Shown: positions 1-12,195, counted from the first letter of the stretch. The stretch: DNA of 64,000 nucleotides from Dactylorhiza incarnata (GCA_033032865.1 JAWHQI010000079.1:5708501-5772500); one strand, 5' to 3'. Notes: generated by a model from the letters alone, not told the origin. A program made the numbers and translations.

Positions 1-164
1 TTGTAGATCTCAACAAGATATACAACTTTCGTGTTTAACACTTTTCCTAAAAATGCTTGTACACGGCCAAAGCTGCAGTGCGGATAACAGCATCCTAAAC
101 AAACTATTGTTTGGAATTATATTTTTTGTTTTTTTTTTAAATGAAAAGTATAAACTTTTTTTCC

Positions 165-3100
165 CTAAAATAAATCTGGCGGCAAATCTGGCAGAAGCAA
201 GGCATTGTCATCCATGTCCCAATGGGTAATTTCTTCTTCTGCTGGGCACATTAATTGATGGTCGGACTGGCCCGGAATATTCTGAGGCTGTTGCTGTTCG
301 CAGGCCTTATGGATCGTTATATGGGCCTTGATCATTGCGAGCTCATTCTGGGCTTTATGAATCTCATGTTGAAGGCTCGCGATGATTGCCGTGCAGCCGT
401 AGATCGGGTCCTCCACGCGCATATATGCTTCCGTCGCTATTGCGTCCGCTGCTTGGGCCCGATTATGGGCCGGGACATGCTGCATTACCAAAATAATATT
501 ATTTAAATTTGTTTATGTATATATGAGTAGGCATGGTAAATAAAGCCGTCCGGGCCCGGCTTATCTTATTCCCGGGACCAAGCCGGGCCCAAGTCAAATC
601 GGGCTAAGCCAAATCCGACACCCCTAAAAAAGTGGTATGCCAGAGCCGGCTAGGCCGAGCTATATTTAAAATAGTTGGACAGCGCAACTATATTTATTAT
701 ATAGTTGGGCAAATGCCCAGCTATTATATTATATAGTTGGGCAAATGCCCAGCTATTATAGAGGCCTTGTAAGCCCTCTAGGTCCAGGCAGGGCCTGGGC
801 ACGGGCCCAGGGGTGGACCTACATGAGGTAGTGCTTGGGCGGCCCACACTAAATTTAAAAAAAAAAACTAGGTTACATTTTTTGTTCTTATAGTCTTATA
901 AATATTATATATAATATCTATTCAAAAATTGATAATAAATTAAGTTTTGCATAGTGGTTTTGACATCATGTTAAAGTTATTAAAATTTATTGAGAGGTCT
1001 TGAATTGAAATCCTCATAATATCAAAATTTTGATATTTTTGCCAAAATGCAATATTTAGACAATAATAATCATTAAAATATTGATATATTTATATTAAAA
1101 AAACTAAGAATATTACGTTACATTTTTTTGTTCTTATTATAGTCTTATAAATATTATATATAATATTTATTCAAAAACTGAGAATAAATTAAGCTTTGCA
1201 TTGTGGTTTTGACATCATGTTATCATGTTAAGGTTATTAAAATTTATTGAGAGGTCTTGAATTGAAATTATCGTAATACCAAAATTTTGATATTTTTGTC
1301 AAAATGTAATATTTAGATAATAATAATCATTAAAATGTTGATATATTTATATTAAAAAAACTAAGAATATTACGTTACATTTTTTTTGTTCTTAGTCTTA
1401 TAAATATTATATATAATATTTATTCAAAAACTGAGAATAAATTAAGCTTTGCATTGTGGTTTTGACATCATGTTATCATGTTAAGGTTATTAAAATTTAT
1501 TGAGATGTCTTGAATTGAAATCTTCGTAATACCAAAATTTTGATATTTTTGTCAAAATGTAATATTTAGACAATAATAATCATTAAAATGTTGATATATT
1601 TATATTAAAAAAACTAAGAATATTACGTTACATTTTTTTTGTTCTTAGTCTTATAAATATTATATATAATATTTATTCAAAAATTGAGAATAAATTAAGC
1701 TTTGCATTGTGGTTTTGACATCATGTTATCATGTTAAGGTTATTAAAATTTATTGAGAGGTATTGAATTGAAATCTTCGTAATACTAAAATTTTGATATT
1801 TTTGTCAAAATGTAATATTTAGACAATAATAATCATTAAAATGTTGATATATTTATATTAAAAAAACTAAGAATATTACGTTACATTTTTTTGTTCTTAG
1901 TCTTATAAATATTATATATAATATTTATTCAAAAATTGAGAATAAATTAAGCTTTGCATTGTGGTTTTGACATCATGTTATCATGTTAAGGTTATTAAAA
2001 TTTATTGAGAGGTCTTGAATTGAAATCTTCGTAATACCAAAATTTTAATATTTTTGTGAAAATGTAATATTTAGACAATAATAATCATTAAAATGTTGAT
2101 ATATTTATATTAAAAAAAACTAAGAATATTACGTTACATTTTTTTGTTCTTATAGTCGTATAAATATTATATATAATATTTATTCAAAAATTGAGAATAA
2201 ATTAAGCTTTGCATTGTGGTTTTAACATCATGTTAAAGTTATTAAAATTTACTGAGAGGTGTTGAATTGAAATCCTCATAATACCAAAATTTTGATATTT
2301 TTGCCAAAATGCAATATTTAGACAATAATAATCATTAAAATGTTGATATATTTTTATAATTAAAGAAATATATGATAAAAAAAATTCATTAAAAGTGTAG
2401 ATATATTTTTTTATATTTAGACATTGTAAGAAAAAATTCTTTGAAAAGTATAGACATACTTTCTATATATTTATACAAATTGTATAAAAAATTATTTAAA
2501 TTAAGAAAATAATATAAAAAATTTTGACATTAATATATTATAATTTTTTTTTAATATTTGGTAATTAAAATTTCAAATGAATTAGCACTCCGCCCACATA
2601 AAAAATTTATTTTACGTCCGCCAGTGCACAGGCCTAATCCAATGAACATACCCCGAGAAAGCTTTCAGAGTCGGGCTTTATTTGCACTTGAATGAATGAA
2701 TGGATTTATTTATATAAAGAGACACATCAAATGGCCTAACACAACAATTTCTTACCTATGCTCAACTTAAATGCTAGTAGTCATGTTGTGTCATAATTTG
2801 GATAAAGAAATTATTTGCTCCTGTTTCTAAAATTTAACAATAATAAGTTTTAATTTGGGTAAAGAAATTATTTGCTGTTAAATTTAACAATAATAAGTAT
2901 TAATTTGCATAAAGAAATTATTTGACTATAATGAGGTTTACGGGTAATGTATTTTGTAATAAACATAAATTTTCAAGAGTATTTTAAATAGTATAAATAA
3001 ATCTTAATTATGTAATGGTTAAGATAAGCATCTACTTAAAATTCAATAAAATAATAATAAATAAATTCTTGCATTTTGTAATCGTCACAAGGAAATATGC

Positions 3101-3409
3101 CACAAATTAATAATTTTTAAAGTATTTCCTGTTGAAAATTAAAATTCTATTAATTAGAAAATTAAAGTAAATAATGTAGTTTGGAGGATTTATAAGCTGG
3201 GTAAACACCTGAAGCATTCTAGCCACATTACTGGCCCCAAAGATCCTATGAACACAGACAAATCTCTCGGGTTGAGAATGGTGGAAGTAAGGTGCTAAAA
3301 TGCAATCATTCGAGCATCTTCTTCTCAAGTACTTGCAAGCCGCACATCTTCGTCCGCCATTAATGTTGGATTGTAGGAAGATATTCGAAGCTGAAAACGA
3401 ACCCGACAT
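165..3409 (-). CDS. LOB-domain (LBD) transcription factor, class I, two exons
   Basis: Plant-specific nuclear DNA-binding protein of the LATERAL ORGAN BOUNDARIES family. Exon 1 is 3409-3209 and exon 2 is 479-165, giving about 171 residues, a normal size. Exon 1 carries the zinc-finger-like C-x2-C-x6-C-x3-C block (CAACKYLRRRCSNDC) and the start of the GAS block (FGASNVARMLQ). Exon 2 continues it to the invariant DPIYG, followed by a coiled coil with I-x6-I-x6-L-x6-I spacing and an acidic tail. The splice is phase 0: donor CAG|GTGTTT, acceptor TAATGCAG|CAT, at the usual LBD intron position. I start at the ATG at 3409; an upstream in-frame ATG at 3463 would add 18 unfamiliar residues. The finger and coil resemble the LBD23/24 type from memory of the family. 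No stop or frameshift is visible. The intron is 2729 bp and repeat-rich. This is the only host gene I can support. Confidence 0.88.
511..770. repeat. GC-rich island and short palindromic repeats in the LBD intron
   Basis: Around 511-635 a block rich in GGGCCCGGC and CGGGCT ends in ACACCCCTAA. This resembles the GGGCCGGGC-rich hAT-type MITE remnants common in plants, but terminal repeats are too worn to define. At about 700-765 a 30-bp unit around the palindrome TGGGCAAATGCCCA occurs in tandem. Both lie inside the intron. Confidence 0.4.
866..2350. repeat. Tandem array of ~253-bp AT-rich units in the LBD intron
   Basis: Six units, the first divergent. The marker ACTAAGAATATTACGTTACA begins at 1103, 1360, 1613, 1866 and 2119, so spacing is 257, 253, 253 and 253. 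Each unit contains GCATTGTGGTTTTGACATCA followed about 45-50 bases later by GAGGTCTTGAATTGAAATC. These resemble a degenerate Pol III A box and B box, the head of a tRNA-derived SINE. The middle copies are nearly identical, which suggests recent tandem amplification. Confidence 0.85.
2351..3208. other. Remainder of LBD intron, no gene seen
   Basis: AT-rich intronic DNA. At about 2790-2925 there are three short copies of a motif like AAAGAAATTATTTGCTGTTA. No coding signal or clear mobile-element ends are visible. Confidence 0.6.
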
Positions 3410-3548
3410 GATAATCTCGCGTAAGATCTTCGAAAATCCAAATGTTAGATTGTATTTTCTCAAAATCTAACAAAAATCTTTCATAGATTTGGGGTAGAGG
3501 AGGGGGAGATTTTCTCTAGATTTCTTCCCTTTGATGAACGTTGGAAGG

Positions 3549-3558
3549 ATATATAATA
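3549..3558 (-). promoter_or_regulatory. Putative TATA box of the LBD gene
   Basis: The minus strand reads CTATTATATATCC about 140 bases upstream of the chosen ATG at 3409, which fits a TATA element with a roughly 110-base leader. The call rests on position and sequence only. Confidence 0.45.
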
Positions 3559-3947
3559 GTGTGGAGATGAAAATCATGGAAGGCAAGCTTAACGGCTAGT
3601 TGATATTTGAAATTTTTCATTTGTATTAACGGTGAGAGGGGAAGAATGGAAGCTTTTCATATTCCTTGTATAAATTGTTTTCAGTCGATATATTGGTAAA
3701 GACTGGGTTTTTTTACATATATGAAATGCTGGCTATCGCTTCTGTTTTTGTTTCCTTTCAGAGAAACACAGAGGAAAGGTCAAACGGTTACTTAAATCTC
3801 TTTGAAAATTATTTAAATATATCTATTAATTATTTGCATAATGGCTTACAAATCAATGATCATGTTCTATATACTATTCAGTACGTATATACTAATAAAA
3901 TAATCTTGTTATTCAGTACTATTATCCTGTAATTTGATATCTAAAAT

Positions 3948-4157
3948 TTAAGTTTCGTTTGGCACGTTGGTGGGGGTCATGAATGCGGTGGTTATGAACC
4001 GTTACCTAAGGAACTTCGCCCACTTTTATGTTCAAAACTAGTTTTCTGTTGTTTGTGGTGGTCATAACCGTTGTCATGACAAACATGCATTCAATGACGG
4101 TGGAGTTTTTGTCCAAACTTACCGGAGCAAAACTCCGTGCCAAACTGGAGCCTTAAT
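3948..4157. mobile_element. Possible Tourist/PIF-Harbinger-type MITE (~200 bp)
   Basis: The left end reads TTA then AGTTTCGTTTGGCACG. The right end, reverse complemented, reads AGGCTCCAGTTTGGCACG followed by TTA. This gives imperfect terminal inverted repeats sharing GTTTGGCACG, flanked by TTA on both sides. TTA/TAA target duplications and GTTTGG termini are typical of Tourist-like MITEs. No coding capacity. Confidence 0.5.
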
Positions 4158-4273
4158 TATTCAAGACTGAAATTATTTGGATTTGAGAAGTTAAATTTAA
4201 TAAATATTAGATATGAGATGAGTTTTATTGTCAGCAATGCAAGAGGCAACAATATTCGAACTCAGTTTGATAT

Positions 4274-4530
4274 CCCTCGTACGGCGGATTCAGAAAATTA
4301 GAAATGGAGATCCATAATTTTTATTTTAAATATAATAGTACAGAAAATGTTCCAAATTAATGTGGGTGGTGCACATAGTTGAGTTTGGTCTACGAATAAC
4401 CAAATTTGATCTGCGAATAGCCAAATTTGGTTTACGAATAGCCCAAATTTGATCTACTTACAACAAATCGCAAAACAAATTGGGGTGTCAGCGTCCCTTT
4501 GACCGTCTTCTGAATCCACCCCTTGGGCCT
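4274..4530. mobile_element. Possible second MITE remnant
   Basis: GGCGGATTCAGAA near 4274-4290 faces TTCTGAATCCACCCC near 4508-4524, an inverted pair about 245 bp apart around AT-rich DNA. Target duplications are not clear, so this is a weak call. The rest of 3560-5281 is AT-rich with short 45-bp imperfect repeats at 5150-5240 and no gene. Confidence 0.3.
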
Positions 4531-5281
4531 CATACTATATGAGGTGAAATATGATATATTATACGAGGATTGAGTAACGACTAAGTATTGCCACTAATGC
4601 AAATAGAAAGACCCAAGCACAAGCTCTAGTTTTTTTTTGACTATTTTATATTACATTTACTTATATGGCTATAGTAAAAATAATTAATTACGTGTGCATA
4701 ATATTTTGGATATTAGTTGTTTGTTGATTAAGCTGATGGTGAGTGCAAGAATCATTTATTAATTATAATTATTATTTTTATTGATTTTTTTATCGTATTT
4801 GTGATTGTGTACTTGTATATCAATCGATGAAAAAACCACAAATCATTTGGAAGGAAGGAACCAATTTTTTGATGAAAATTCTATTCTTAAAAGAATGAAT
4901 TATTCCTGTCCTACTTTGCCTAAAACTTGCACTTTTATGAGTATATAACTCTAGTTTCTCGTTATTGTTATGTTGAAAAAAACATATAAAATTACGAATC
5001 ACGCGTCATCGAAAGAAAAAATAAAATAAATTTTTTTTGGTCAATAATATTGTTTTAGTAAATTCTGTGATTTTTCTGCCACTAATACTATTTTAGTAAA
5101 TTTGCCATTTTTTAGAATGTACATGGTGTAATATAAAGATTAGGAAAAATGTCTTACAAAAAAATACCTTTTCAAAGAATAGGAAAAACACCTTGTGGAA
5201 AAAAATGTCTTCCAAAGAATATGAAAAACACATTATGGAAAAAATCCCTTAAAAAAACCCTTCATAAATAGCATACGAGTC

Positions 5282-6655
5282 TGTTGCAAATCACTCGGGT
5301 GCTTTGGTAGACCGGTCGAATTGAACCACCTTAGCTCGAAAGCGAACCGAGCGAGCAAACAGTCAATGAGTGAATCAGTAAGTGACACAATGACTTTTAA
5401 CGTGGAAAACCCGGAAAGGGTGAAAAACCACACGGTCGGAGCTGTGCCGGCCAACTTCCACTATCTTTAGGGGGGTTACAATTAGAGATTGAGAATTCGA
5501 GCGCGACAGACCGCTGTTCGTTACAATGAGAGAGGGAGAGAGAGAGAGAGAGAGAGAGAACTCCAAAGGTGATAGAACACCTCTCGAAAAACTAAGTACT
5601 TTTTCTTCTAAGAATGACAGTGGGAACAAAAGTGAGAATGATGAGTCGCCTTTCGCGACCTTCGAAAGCTCGAATGAGATCTTCGAAGATTCGAAGGATA
5701 TCTTCAAGAGCCGAAGGAGATCTTCAAGCGCCGAAGGAGATCTTCAAGCGCCGAAGGAGAATTTTAGGGAAATCTTCGAAGGAGCTCTCTCGGGCGTAGA
5801 AGGCAAGATGTCTTGAAATGAAGGCTCTGAGCTCCTTTTATAGCTTTCGCCGGGGGTAGCCCGGTAATTTTGCCATCGTAACCACCTAACGGGGTGAATC
5901 ACGATGGTCGATTTGGAGCACACGGATCACCATTTTTCTTAAATAACCATCTCGCCCTTCGGGCAGTTCAGGCAGTTTGGGCAGCTTCGTTGATGGTGAT
6001 GAAGGCGACGAACGGATCCTGCAATTTGAGAAATTAGGAAATGTTAACTGCGCGTGTGTCGGGAACGTGGAAACGTTCTGAGCGCGCGAGGAAGTGTTCT
6101 GAGGGCGCAACAAACATGAGAGCGTTCTGAGCGTGCGAGGAGGCGTTTTGAGCGCGCATTGAACACTTGAGCGTTCTGAGCGCGCAGGGTGCGTTCTGAG
6201 CGCATAGTGAACACGTAGAAATGAGGAGTCGCGCCCCAAAGAGGAATTGGGCTTCGGCCGCACCCTACGAGGGGCGTGACTTCGGCCGGGCCCTCTGCGA
6301 GCCCCCTGCGCAAGGGGGGAGGAGGCTTAGCCGCACCCCGTTGCGGAGAGGGGTGCAACTTGATCGCGCCCCACTAGGGGTGCGGCTTGGCCGCACCCCA
6401 AGGGGGAGCGGTTAGGCCGCACCCCCATCATGGGGAGTGCGGTTAGACCGCGCTCTGCCGAGGTGGGGGAGCGGTCTTGTTCGCGCCTGCCGACGTCGCA
6501 GCGTGAACTGTCCGTAGTGGATTTCTCCACTCTCGCGGTCATGGGTTGGACTCTGACCCTACTAACTCCACTTTCTCTTAGTGGAGTTTTCTCTAAACGC
6601 GCCCCATGACTCTTATAAATCCATGGATGAATGTCATCTCTACGGATGCACATCA
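5282..6655 (-). mobile_element. 3' LTR of Tat-type Ty3-gypsy element T
   Basis: On the minus strand the LTR runs TGATGTGCATCC (6655) to TTTGCAACA (5282), 1374 bp with TG...CA ends. It is preceded by a polypurine tract reading GAAGGTTTGGGGGACT. A TATA box (TATAAAA) lies at 5837-5843. The region upstream of it holds two repeat clusters: six copies of GTTCTGAGCGCGC-like units (6074-6210), and GCGGCTTGGCCGCACCCC-like units (6238-6480). Downstream are three copies of an 18-bp AGATCTTCAAGCGCCGAAGG-like unit (5712-5760) and a (GA)n run at 5527-5559. No second LTR of this family is present, so the target duplication cannot be tested; the next five bases are gagtc. Confidence 0.65.
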
Positions 6656-7567
6656 TAAGTCCCCCAAACCTTCGGAGTCCGAATTACTATGTGGAGGAGT
6701 TCAGAGGTTTTGACGTTATTCCTTGTGGTGGCTTGGATTGGAGTCGTTGTCGAGGGATAAGTGCGAGGCTGTTTTCACTTCGTCTTCCGCATTCTCTTCT
6801 TGATTCGTACAACCTTGTTTCGGTGCTTTTTGGCATCTTGGGACTCTATTGCTATAGTTATTGTCGAAGCGTCAATCGGGGGGGGGGGGGGGGGGGGGCA
6901 GGCCCTAGGATGGCTGGTGAAGAGCATATGTATTCAAACCGTGGAAGAACGTAAGAGGGGCAGACCCTTACGACGTCGGGACCTTACTGCGGTGGAGAAG
7001 GGAGAACCTTCAATCGACGGCAATGCAAAGTCCTCGGGGCAAGGCCCCAAAGTGGTCGGTGAAGAGCATATGTATTCAAACCGGGGACGAACATAAGAGA
7101 GGTAGGCCCTTACAACGTCGGGACCTTACTGCGGTGGAGAAGGGCGAACCTTCAATCGACGACAATGCGAAGTCCTCGGGGCAAGGCCCCAAAGTGGCCG
7201 GTGAAGAGCATATGTATTCAAACCGGGGATGAATGTAAGAGGGGCAGGCTCTTACGTTGTCGGGACCTTACTGCGGTGGAGAAGGACGAACCTTCAATCG
7301 ACAACAATGCAAAGTCCCCGGGGCAAGGTCCCAAAATTAATGATAAAAAGTATTTATGACGGTGAGGAAGATGTATGTTATTTTTACTCAAATATAAGTG
7401 TCGGTGTTAAAACATATTTTTCATAATATAGAGTTGGTTTGCGTGAGTTCGAGCTCGCAGCTTTTAAGATAAGTTTGTGCGAGTCTGAGCTCGCGACTTT
7501 GTACATAATATAAGATAAGTTTGCGTGAGTCTGAGCTAGCGGTTTTTGGCGTGATAGAAGATTCAAA
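6656..7567 (-). repeat. 3' untranslated region of element T with ~142-bp tandem repeats
   Basis: GAAGAGCATATGTATTCAAA begins at 6919, 7061 and 7203, so the period is 142. The array spans about 6895-7345 with just over three units, next to a G run at about 6876-6898. It lies between the integrase stop and the polypurine tract. Tat-lineage elements are known for variable tandem repeats at this place. Short GTTTGCGTGAGTCTGAGCTC-like repeats follow at about 7430-7540. Confidence 0.8.
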
Positions 7568-7841
7568 TTACTGATAAAAGCGGCACAGGTTCTGGGCGTT
7601 CCAGGTGCGTGGTAGAGTCTTCCCTTCCGCCGTTCTGAGTCTGTATGTTCCGGGCTTTATGACGGTAATGACAATGTACAGATCTTCCCAAGTTGGCGAA
7701 AGTTTATCTCCTTGCGGGCCTTTACCGGCCGCCTCGATGCTGCGTAGGACCAGATCCCCTACGTTAATTGGCCTAGGTTTCACCCTTCGATCGTAAAGTC
7801 GGGCCACACGTCTTTGGTAGTGAGATAAGTGTTGGGCAGCT
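7568..7841 (-). pseudogene. Tat-type gypsy integrase, C-terminal end (split by element A)
   Basis: Reading from 7841 to the stop at 7568, the translation gives the end of a plant Ty3-gypsy polyprotein: RRVARLYDRRVKPR, then VGDLVLR, then a YRLRTAEGK-x-LPRTWNAQNLCRFY ending. This GPY/F-like tail is typical of Tat elements. The rest of the integrase lies beyond 20591, on the far side of the nested copia element, and the frame continues sensibly across the pair. Dead because split and truncated. Confidence 0.85.
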
Positions 7842-9188
7842 TGTTGGGTGTATTGTCCTCAATATAACCTTGATTTGAAGAGGCATCACTCTTAATGCTA
7901 AGGACATATTGTATTTAACAAAGCTATACTTGTGAAGGATATACAGGCATAGGTGACTCAAAAGGAAGGGCCACACATGGCCCTAGATAAGAAGAAATCA
8001 TCCACAAGGAGATGAAGATCTGTCTCAGCATAACCGCTGAGACGATGGGTCAGACCCGCTGAGACGAGGAGCCGTCTCAGCGGATCCACTGAGAAGAAGA
8101 CTGGAGCAACCGCTGAGAAGGGAACTGAATCTGCCGCTGAGACTGGAAGCTGTCTCAGCCCAACCGCTGAGACTGGATGCTGTCTCAGCCCAATCGCTGA
8201 GACAGATCCAAATGTTTTGACAGGATCTGCTTTTGGCGCAAATGACATTTGAGAGGGAAAAGTAAGTCCAATCAGCCCCATACTGTGTCAGGAGGATTGA
8301 TATAGCCGTTGGAGCCTTCTGGGGGTATAAAAGAAGATGTTAGGGCACATCAAGGGAACTGTTCAATTGAGAAGCTTTTGTTACACGCCGCAATCAAGCA
8401 TTCGCGATTCAGCCAGTTGAAGTCATTCTCTGCAGCTGAAGTTAATCTTCTAAGGGAGATTAGTTAGCTCTTCCTGTACAAACTCAAGAAGGGCAAGTTG
8501 ATCTTCTGCTTTGCTGAAGGAGAAGATCTAGGGGATACAAATCTGAAGCTATTGTTTTCAGATCTGAAGAAAGGATCCAGAAGACCTAAGAGTAAATCCT
8601 TGTGTCTTTTGTATCTAACTCAAACTCTATTACATCTTTGTAAGGCATTGTTGCCTGAGTAAAAGGCTGTTGAGCCTGTGTGTCAAGCTGTGTTGACAGC
8701 TTGAGTGGTAGGACTTCTTGATAGGTCTGAGGTAGGAAATCTGTGGTATTTCTGAGTGGTAGGAGTTCATAACTCTGAGCTGTAGGGCTGCTGAGCCTGA
8801 GGTGTAGGGCTGTTGAGCCTGAGGTGTAGGGCTGCTGAGCCTGAGTGTAGGGCTGTTGAGCCTGAGGTGTAGGGCTGTTGAGCCTGAGTGTAGGGCTGCT
8901 GTGCCTGAGGTAGGATCACTCTTGATCTGAGAAGTTCTGAGGAACTTGTGGTGTAAGCTCAAGGAGCCGAGATCGGAGTTTGTGGCATTGTCTAACTCAT
9001 TGTTAGAAAGGTGAAGGGGGAAAGAGGACTACTCAAGACACCCTGTCTTGAGGAACCTCTATACATCCTTGTGTGTTTTCTGTGCTTGTGTTTTCTGCAG
9101 CTAGAAACATTAGGTTCAAACAAAGAAAATAAGTAGAACCTATTCACCCCCCTCTAGGTATTATTGACTACACCTATATAAACTATCA
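7842..9188 (+). repeat. 5' LTR of element A
   Basis: Starts TGTTGGGTG and ends AACTATCA. TATA box TATAAAA at 8326-8332. Between the start and the TATA lie about ten copies of a CCGCTGAGAC / GTCTCAGCGG motif (8025-8210). Downstream, at about 8780-8910, is a tandem 20-22-bp repeat of the TGTAGGGCTGTTGAGCCTGA type. The 3' copy has the same layout with TATA at 19727-19733. Confidence 0.93.
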
Positions 9189-9190
9189 AG

Positions 9191-9202
9191 TGGTATCAAA
9201 GC
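9191..9202 (+). other. Primer binding site of element A
   Basis: TGGTATCAAAGC two bases after the LTR end; it matches the 3' end of plant initiator tRNA-Met (TGGTATCAGAGC) with one change. Confidence 0.9.
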
Positions 9203-9269
9203 GAGGTTGATCAAAAAGACTTAACAGTCTGATCAGATCCTATACAGGAGTAGTCAAATCTGAAATCTA

Positions 9270-11483
9270 ATGGCCAACAGTGCAATGAAGAAGGAGTTGG
9301 GGTCAATGAAGTTGCCCATATGCTCCAAAGAAAACTTTGGGATATGGAAGCAAAGGGTAAGGCTATTTATGGAAGCATCAGACCTAAGGATCTTTTTGAA
9401 TGTCAAAAATGGTCCTTATACCTTTGGAAAGTCTCCACTATTGACCCTACTAGAAAAGTACTTAAAGTATTTTCTGAACTGACCAATGATGAGATAGCAC
9501 TGTACACTATGGACAAGAGAGCCCAAAACATAATAGTAAATGCCATTGATGACACTACATTTCAGAACTTGGTACACTGCCAAACTGCCAAGGAAATGTG
9601 GGATACATTGGTTGTCTATATGGAGGGAACAACTGAAGTAAGGGATGATAGAAAGTCACTCCTCAATCAGGAGTATGAAGCCTTCAGACAGCTGGGCCAG
9701 GAGAATATCTCCATATGCTATGAAAGGTTCTTTAGGATTGTAAATGAACTAAGAACCTATGGAAGGGTGTTCACAGATTATGAACTCAATGATAAGTTCC
9801 TTAGATCTCTAACTAGAGAATGGGACACTAAAATCTGTGCAATCAGGGAAGGGGCAAGACTTGGAGAAACCCCCACCCATACACTGTTTGGGAAACTGCT
9901 CTCATATGAGATGCAGCTTTCTGCAAGAAAGGAGGAGGACTCTTCCTCTAGGGCTCACACAAGGGAGAGATCTGTTGCTCTCAAAGCTGAAAGCTCTAAG
10001 AAGAACAAGACTAGAGTGCAGTCACCTCCAAGGAAGGCTGCTGAATCTGAGAAATCTGAGAGCAGCAAATCTGACAGCTCCTCTTCTGATGAGGAGTTTG
10101 TTGCCTTCACAAGGCAGTTCAAGAAGATGATCAAGAGGAAACAATGGAAGAACAAACCTTCCTCTTCTTCTCATCCCAAGAAGGATCATTACAGATCTGA
10201 GAGGCAACATCCCAAAGGGGACAAGTATGACTCTAAAACTAGTAAACATGTTTCAACTAACATAATTTGCTATTGTTGTAGTAAGCCTGGACATGTCATT
10301 GCTGACTGCCCAGTCAAGAGAAAGGAGAGAGGTGACAAGAAGCCTCATCACCAGAAGGAAAGGAAGGGAGAAAAATCCTTCCTAGCTAAGAAAGGCAAGA
10401 GCTGGAGTGAATCTGAATCTTCATCCTCAGATTCAGATGGTGAGGAGGAAGCCTACTTGGGGCTGTTTGCTGATCAGGAAGAAGAAAACTATTCTGCTAC
10501 CAGATTCTGAGTGCATTGCGCATGCTACCAAGCTAGCTCTAATGAGCAAGGAGATTGACAAGCTAAGGGGAATGTCAATCATCCATGTGGGCACCATAAG
10601 CCACAAGAACAAGATCATTAAGGATCTTGAAGAAAAGCTTCTCAAGGAAAGGATGCTGGTGGCTAAGTTCTCCAAGCCCAAGACAGTGCTGCCTATTATT
10701 GACACCTTCAACTCCCATGACATGAGAGGTGTTGGTTTCAACAAAGAGGCATCTACTAGCAACACTAAGGGAAAGGTCAAGGACTCAAAAGAATCTAAGA
10801 CCTCCTTTGTGAAGGTCTTGATGCCCTCAAACAAGTATGACCAAGAAAGTATTCATGGTCACTTACTAAATGGAAGTTCCTATAACTTGAGCAAGAATGC
10901 TCACAGTTATGGAAATAGAAAGGGCATGGGATTGAGTGCAATGAAAGCTCCACATGAGGAAATACAAATGGTCCAACCTGGACCATTTGTGTTTGGTGTC
11001 TCAGCACATTCAGTCAAGAACATGGAAGCAAGCTCTTCCAAATCTGCTTCAGCAAAAAGCAAGACTGCTGTCAAATCTGTTGACAAGACCTGCTGCACAG
11101 TGTCTGATTCCATCAGATCTTGTATGACTGCCAAGTCAATGCAAACTGAGGCCATCAGAACAAAGAGCAGCAAGACTGTCCACAGATTATCCTTCAGTCA
11201 GATTATTGCTGAAAGAAATAGGAAGAATGCTGATATCCCTTCTGTTGAACATGTACAAAGTGTTGTACCAATTCAAAAAACTATTCAGAAAAGGAGATAC
11301 AATATTCATGATTGTTGGTGCTGTGGCAAGGTGGGACACTTTGCAATTGATTGTTGGCACAACCCCAATGTGCCAAAGGCAAGGACTGAACCTCAAGCCA
11401 AACCAGCCCTCTCTAGGAATATTCTCTATGGTGTTAACATGAACCTAGGACCCAAAGTCAGTTGGGGCCCTAAGGTACACTAA
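9270..11483 (+). pseudogene. Element A gag (two frameshifts)
   Basis: Capsid/nucleocapsid protein. The N-terminus from ATG 9270 is in one frame (NFGIWKQRVRLFMEASDLR), shifts at about 9410-9450 into a second frame that runs to 10510, then shifts near 10500 into a third frame to 11483. The middle part is a copia gag (UBN2-like) domain, then a Ser/Lys-rich stretch and a CCHC knuckle (CYCCSKPGHVIADC, about 10270-10312). The last part is Lys-rich and ends with a second CCHC (CWCCGKVGHFAIDC, 11312-11353). Long gag with late CCHC motifs is usual for the Sirevirus group. It ends in TAA at 11481. Confidence 0.85.
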
Positions 11484-11488
11484 ATTTT

Positions 11489-12195
11489 GTGTTGCAGGTT
11501 AGTTCAAGTACCAGTCTCAACCAAATGTGGTACTTGGACAGTGGGTGCTCAAGGCACATGACAGGAACTAAGGATCTTCTAAAGGATTACCATCCAGTGA
11601 AGAATGGACCCAAAGTTATCTTTGGTGGATCTGAAAAGGGAGTCACCAAAGGATATGGTATGATTTCCAATGACATAGTCTCAATCACAAGGGTAGCTTA
11701 TGTTGAAGGGTTTCAACACAACCTTGTAAGCATAAGCCAACTATGTGACTTAGGCTATGTCATTGAATTCCACAATGATAAGTGCTTGATCAAAAAGTCT
11801 AATGACTTGGAGACCATTCTCTCAGGCACTAGGAGTGGAAATGTTTATTGCTTAGACTTCATTTGCAATTATTCTATCTCCTCTGTGTGTCTTGTAGCTA
11901 ATGAAAGTGAGTCCCTTTGTGTCCAATGGCACAAGAGACTTGCCCACATTAACTATAAGACAATGTATAAATTATTTTCTAAAGACCTTGTTAGAAATAG
12001 TCCTAAACTAAAATGTGTTAAAAGTGGTCCCTGTTATGCTTGCCAAATGGGTAAGCAAACTAGGGCCACCTTTAAAAGTATTGGCTCCAAGGATACTGAA
12101 AGGTGTTTATACCTATTGCACATGGACTTATTTGGTCCTTTGCCAATTCAGAGCTTAGGTGGGAAGTTGTATACTTTGGTAATTGTAGATGATCA
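11489..12195 (+). pseudogene. Element A pol, first part: protease, GAG-pre-integrase, integrase start
   Basis: Aspartic protease with WYLDSGCSRHMTG (catalytic DSG), then the GAG-pre-integrase domain with the integrase HHCC zinc finger (WHKRLAHIN ... CYACQMGKQ), then the first catalytic Asp in HMDLFGPLP. Coding is cut at VIVDDH by solo LTR F1. The gag stop TAA and a polypyrimidine TTGCAG|GT precede the pol frame. Continues at 13189. Confidence 0.88.

Noticed and set aside
3410..3463. Upstream ATG for the LBD protein adding 18 residues
   Set aside because: The added residues have no resemblance to LBD N-termini, and the downstream ATG at 3409 leaves a typical short Ser/Asn-rich lead-in before the Cys block.
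11474..11496. A complete mini-intron between gag and pol in element A
   Set aside because: GTACAC to TTGCAG is only 23 bases, too short for a plant intron; only the acceptor half may be meaningful.
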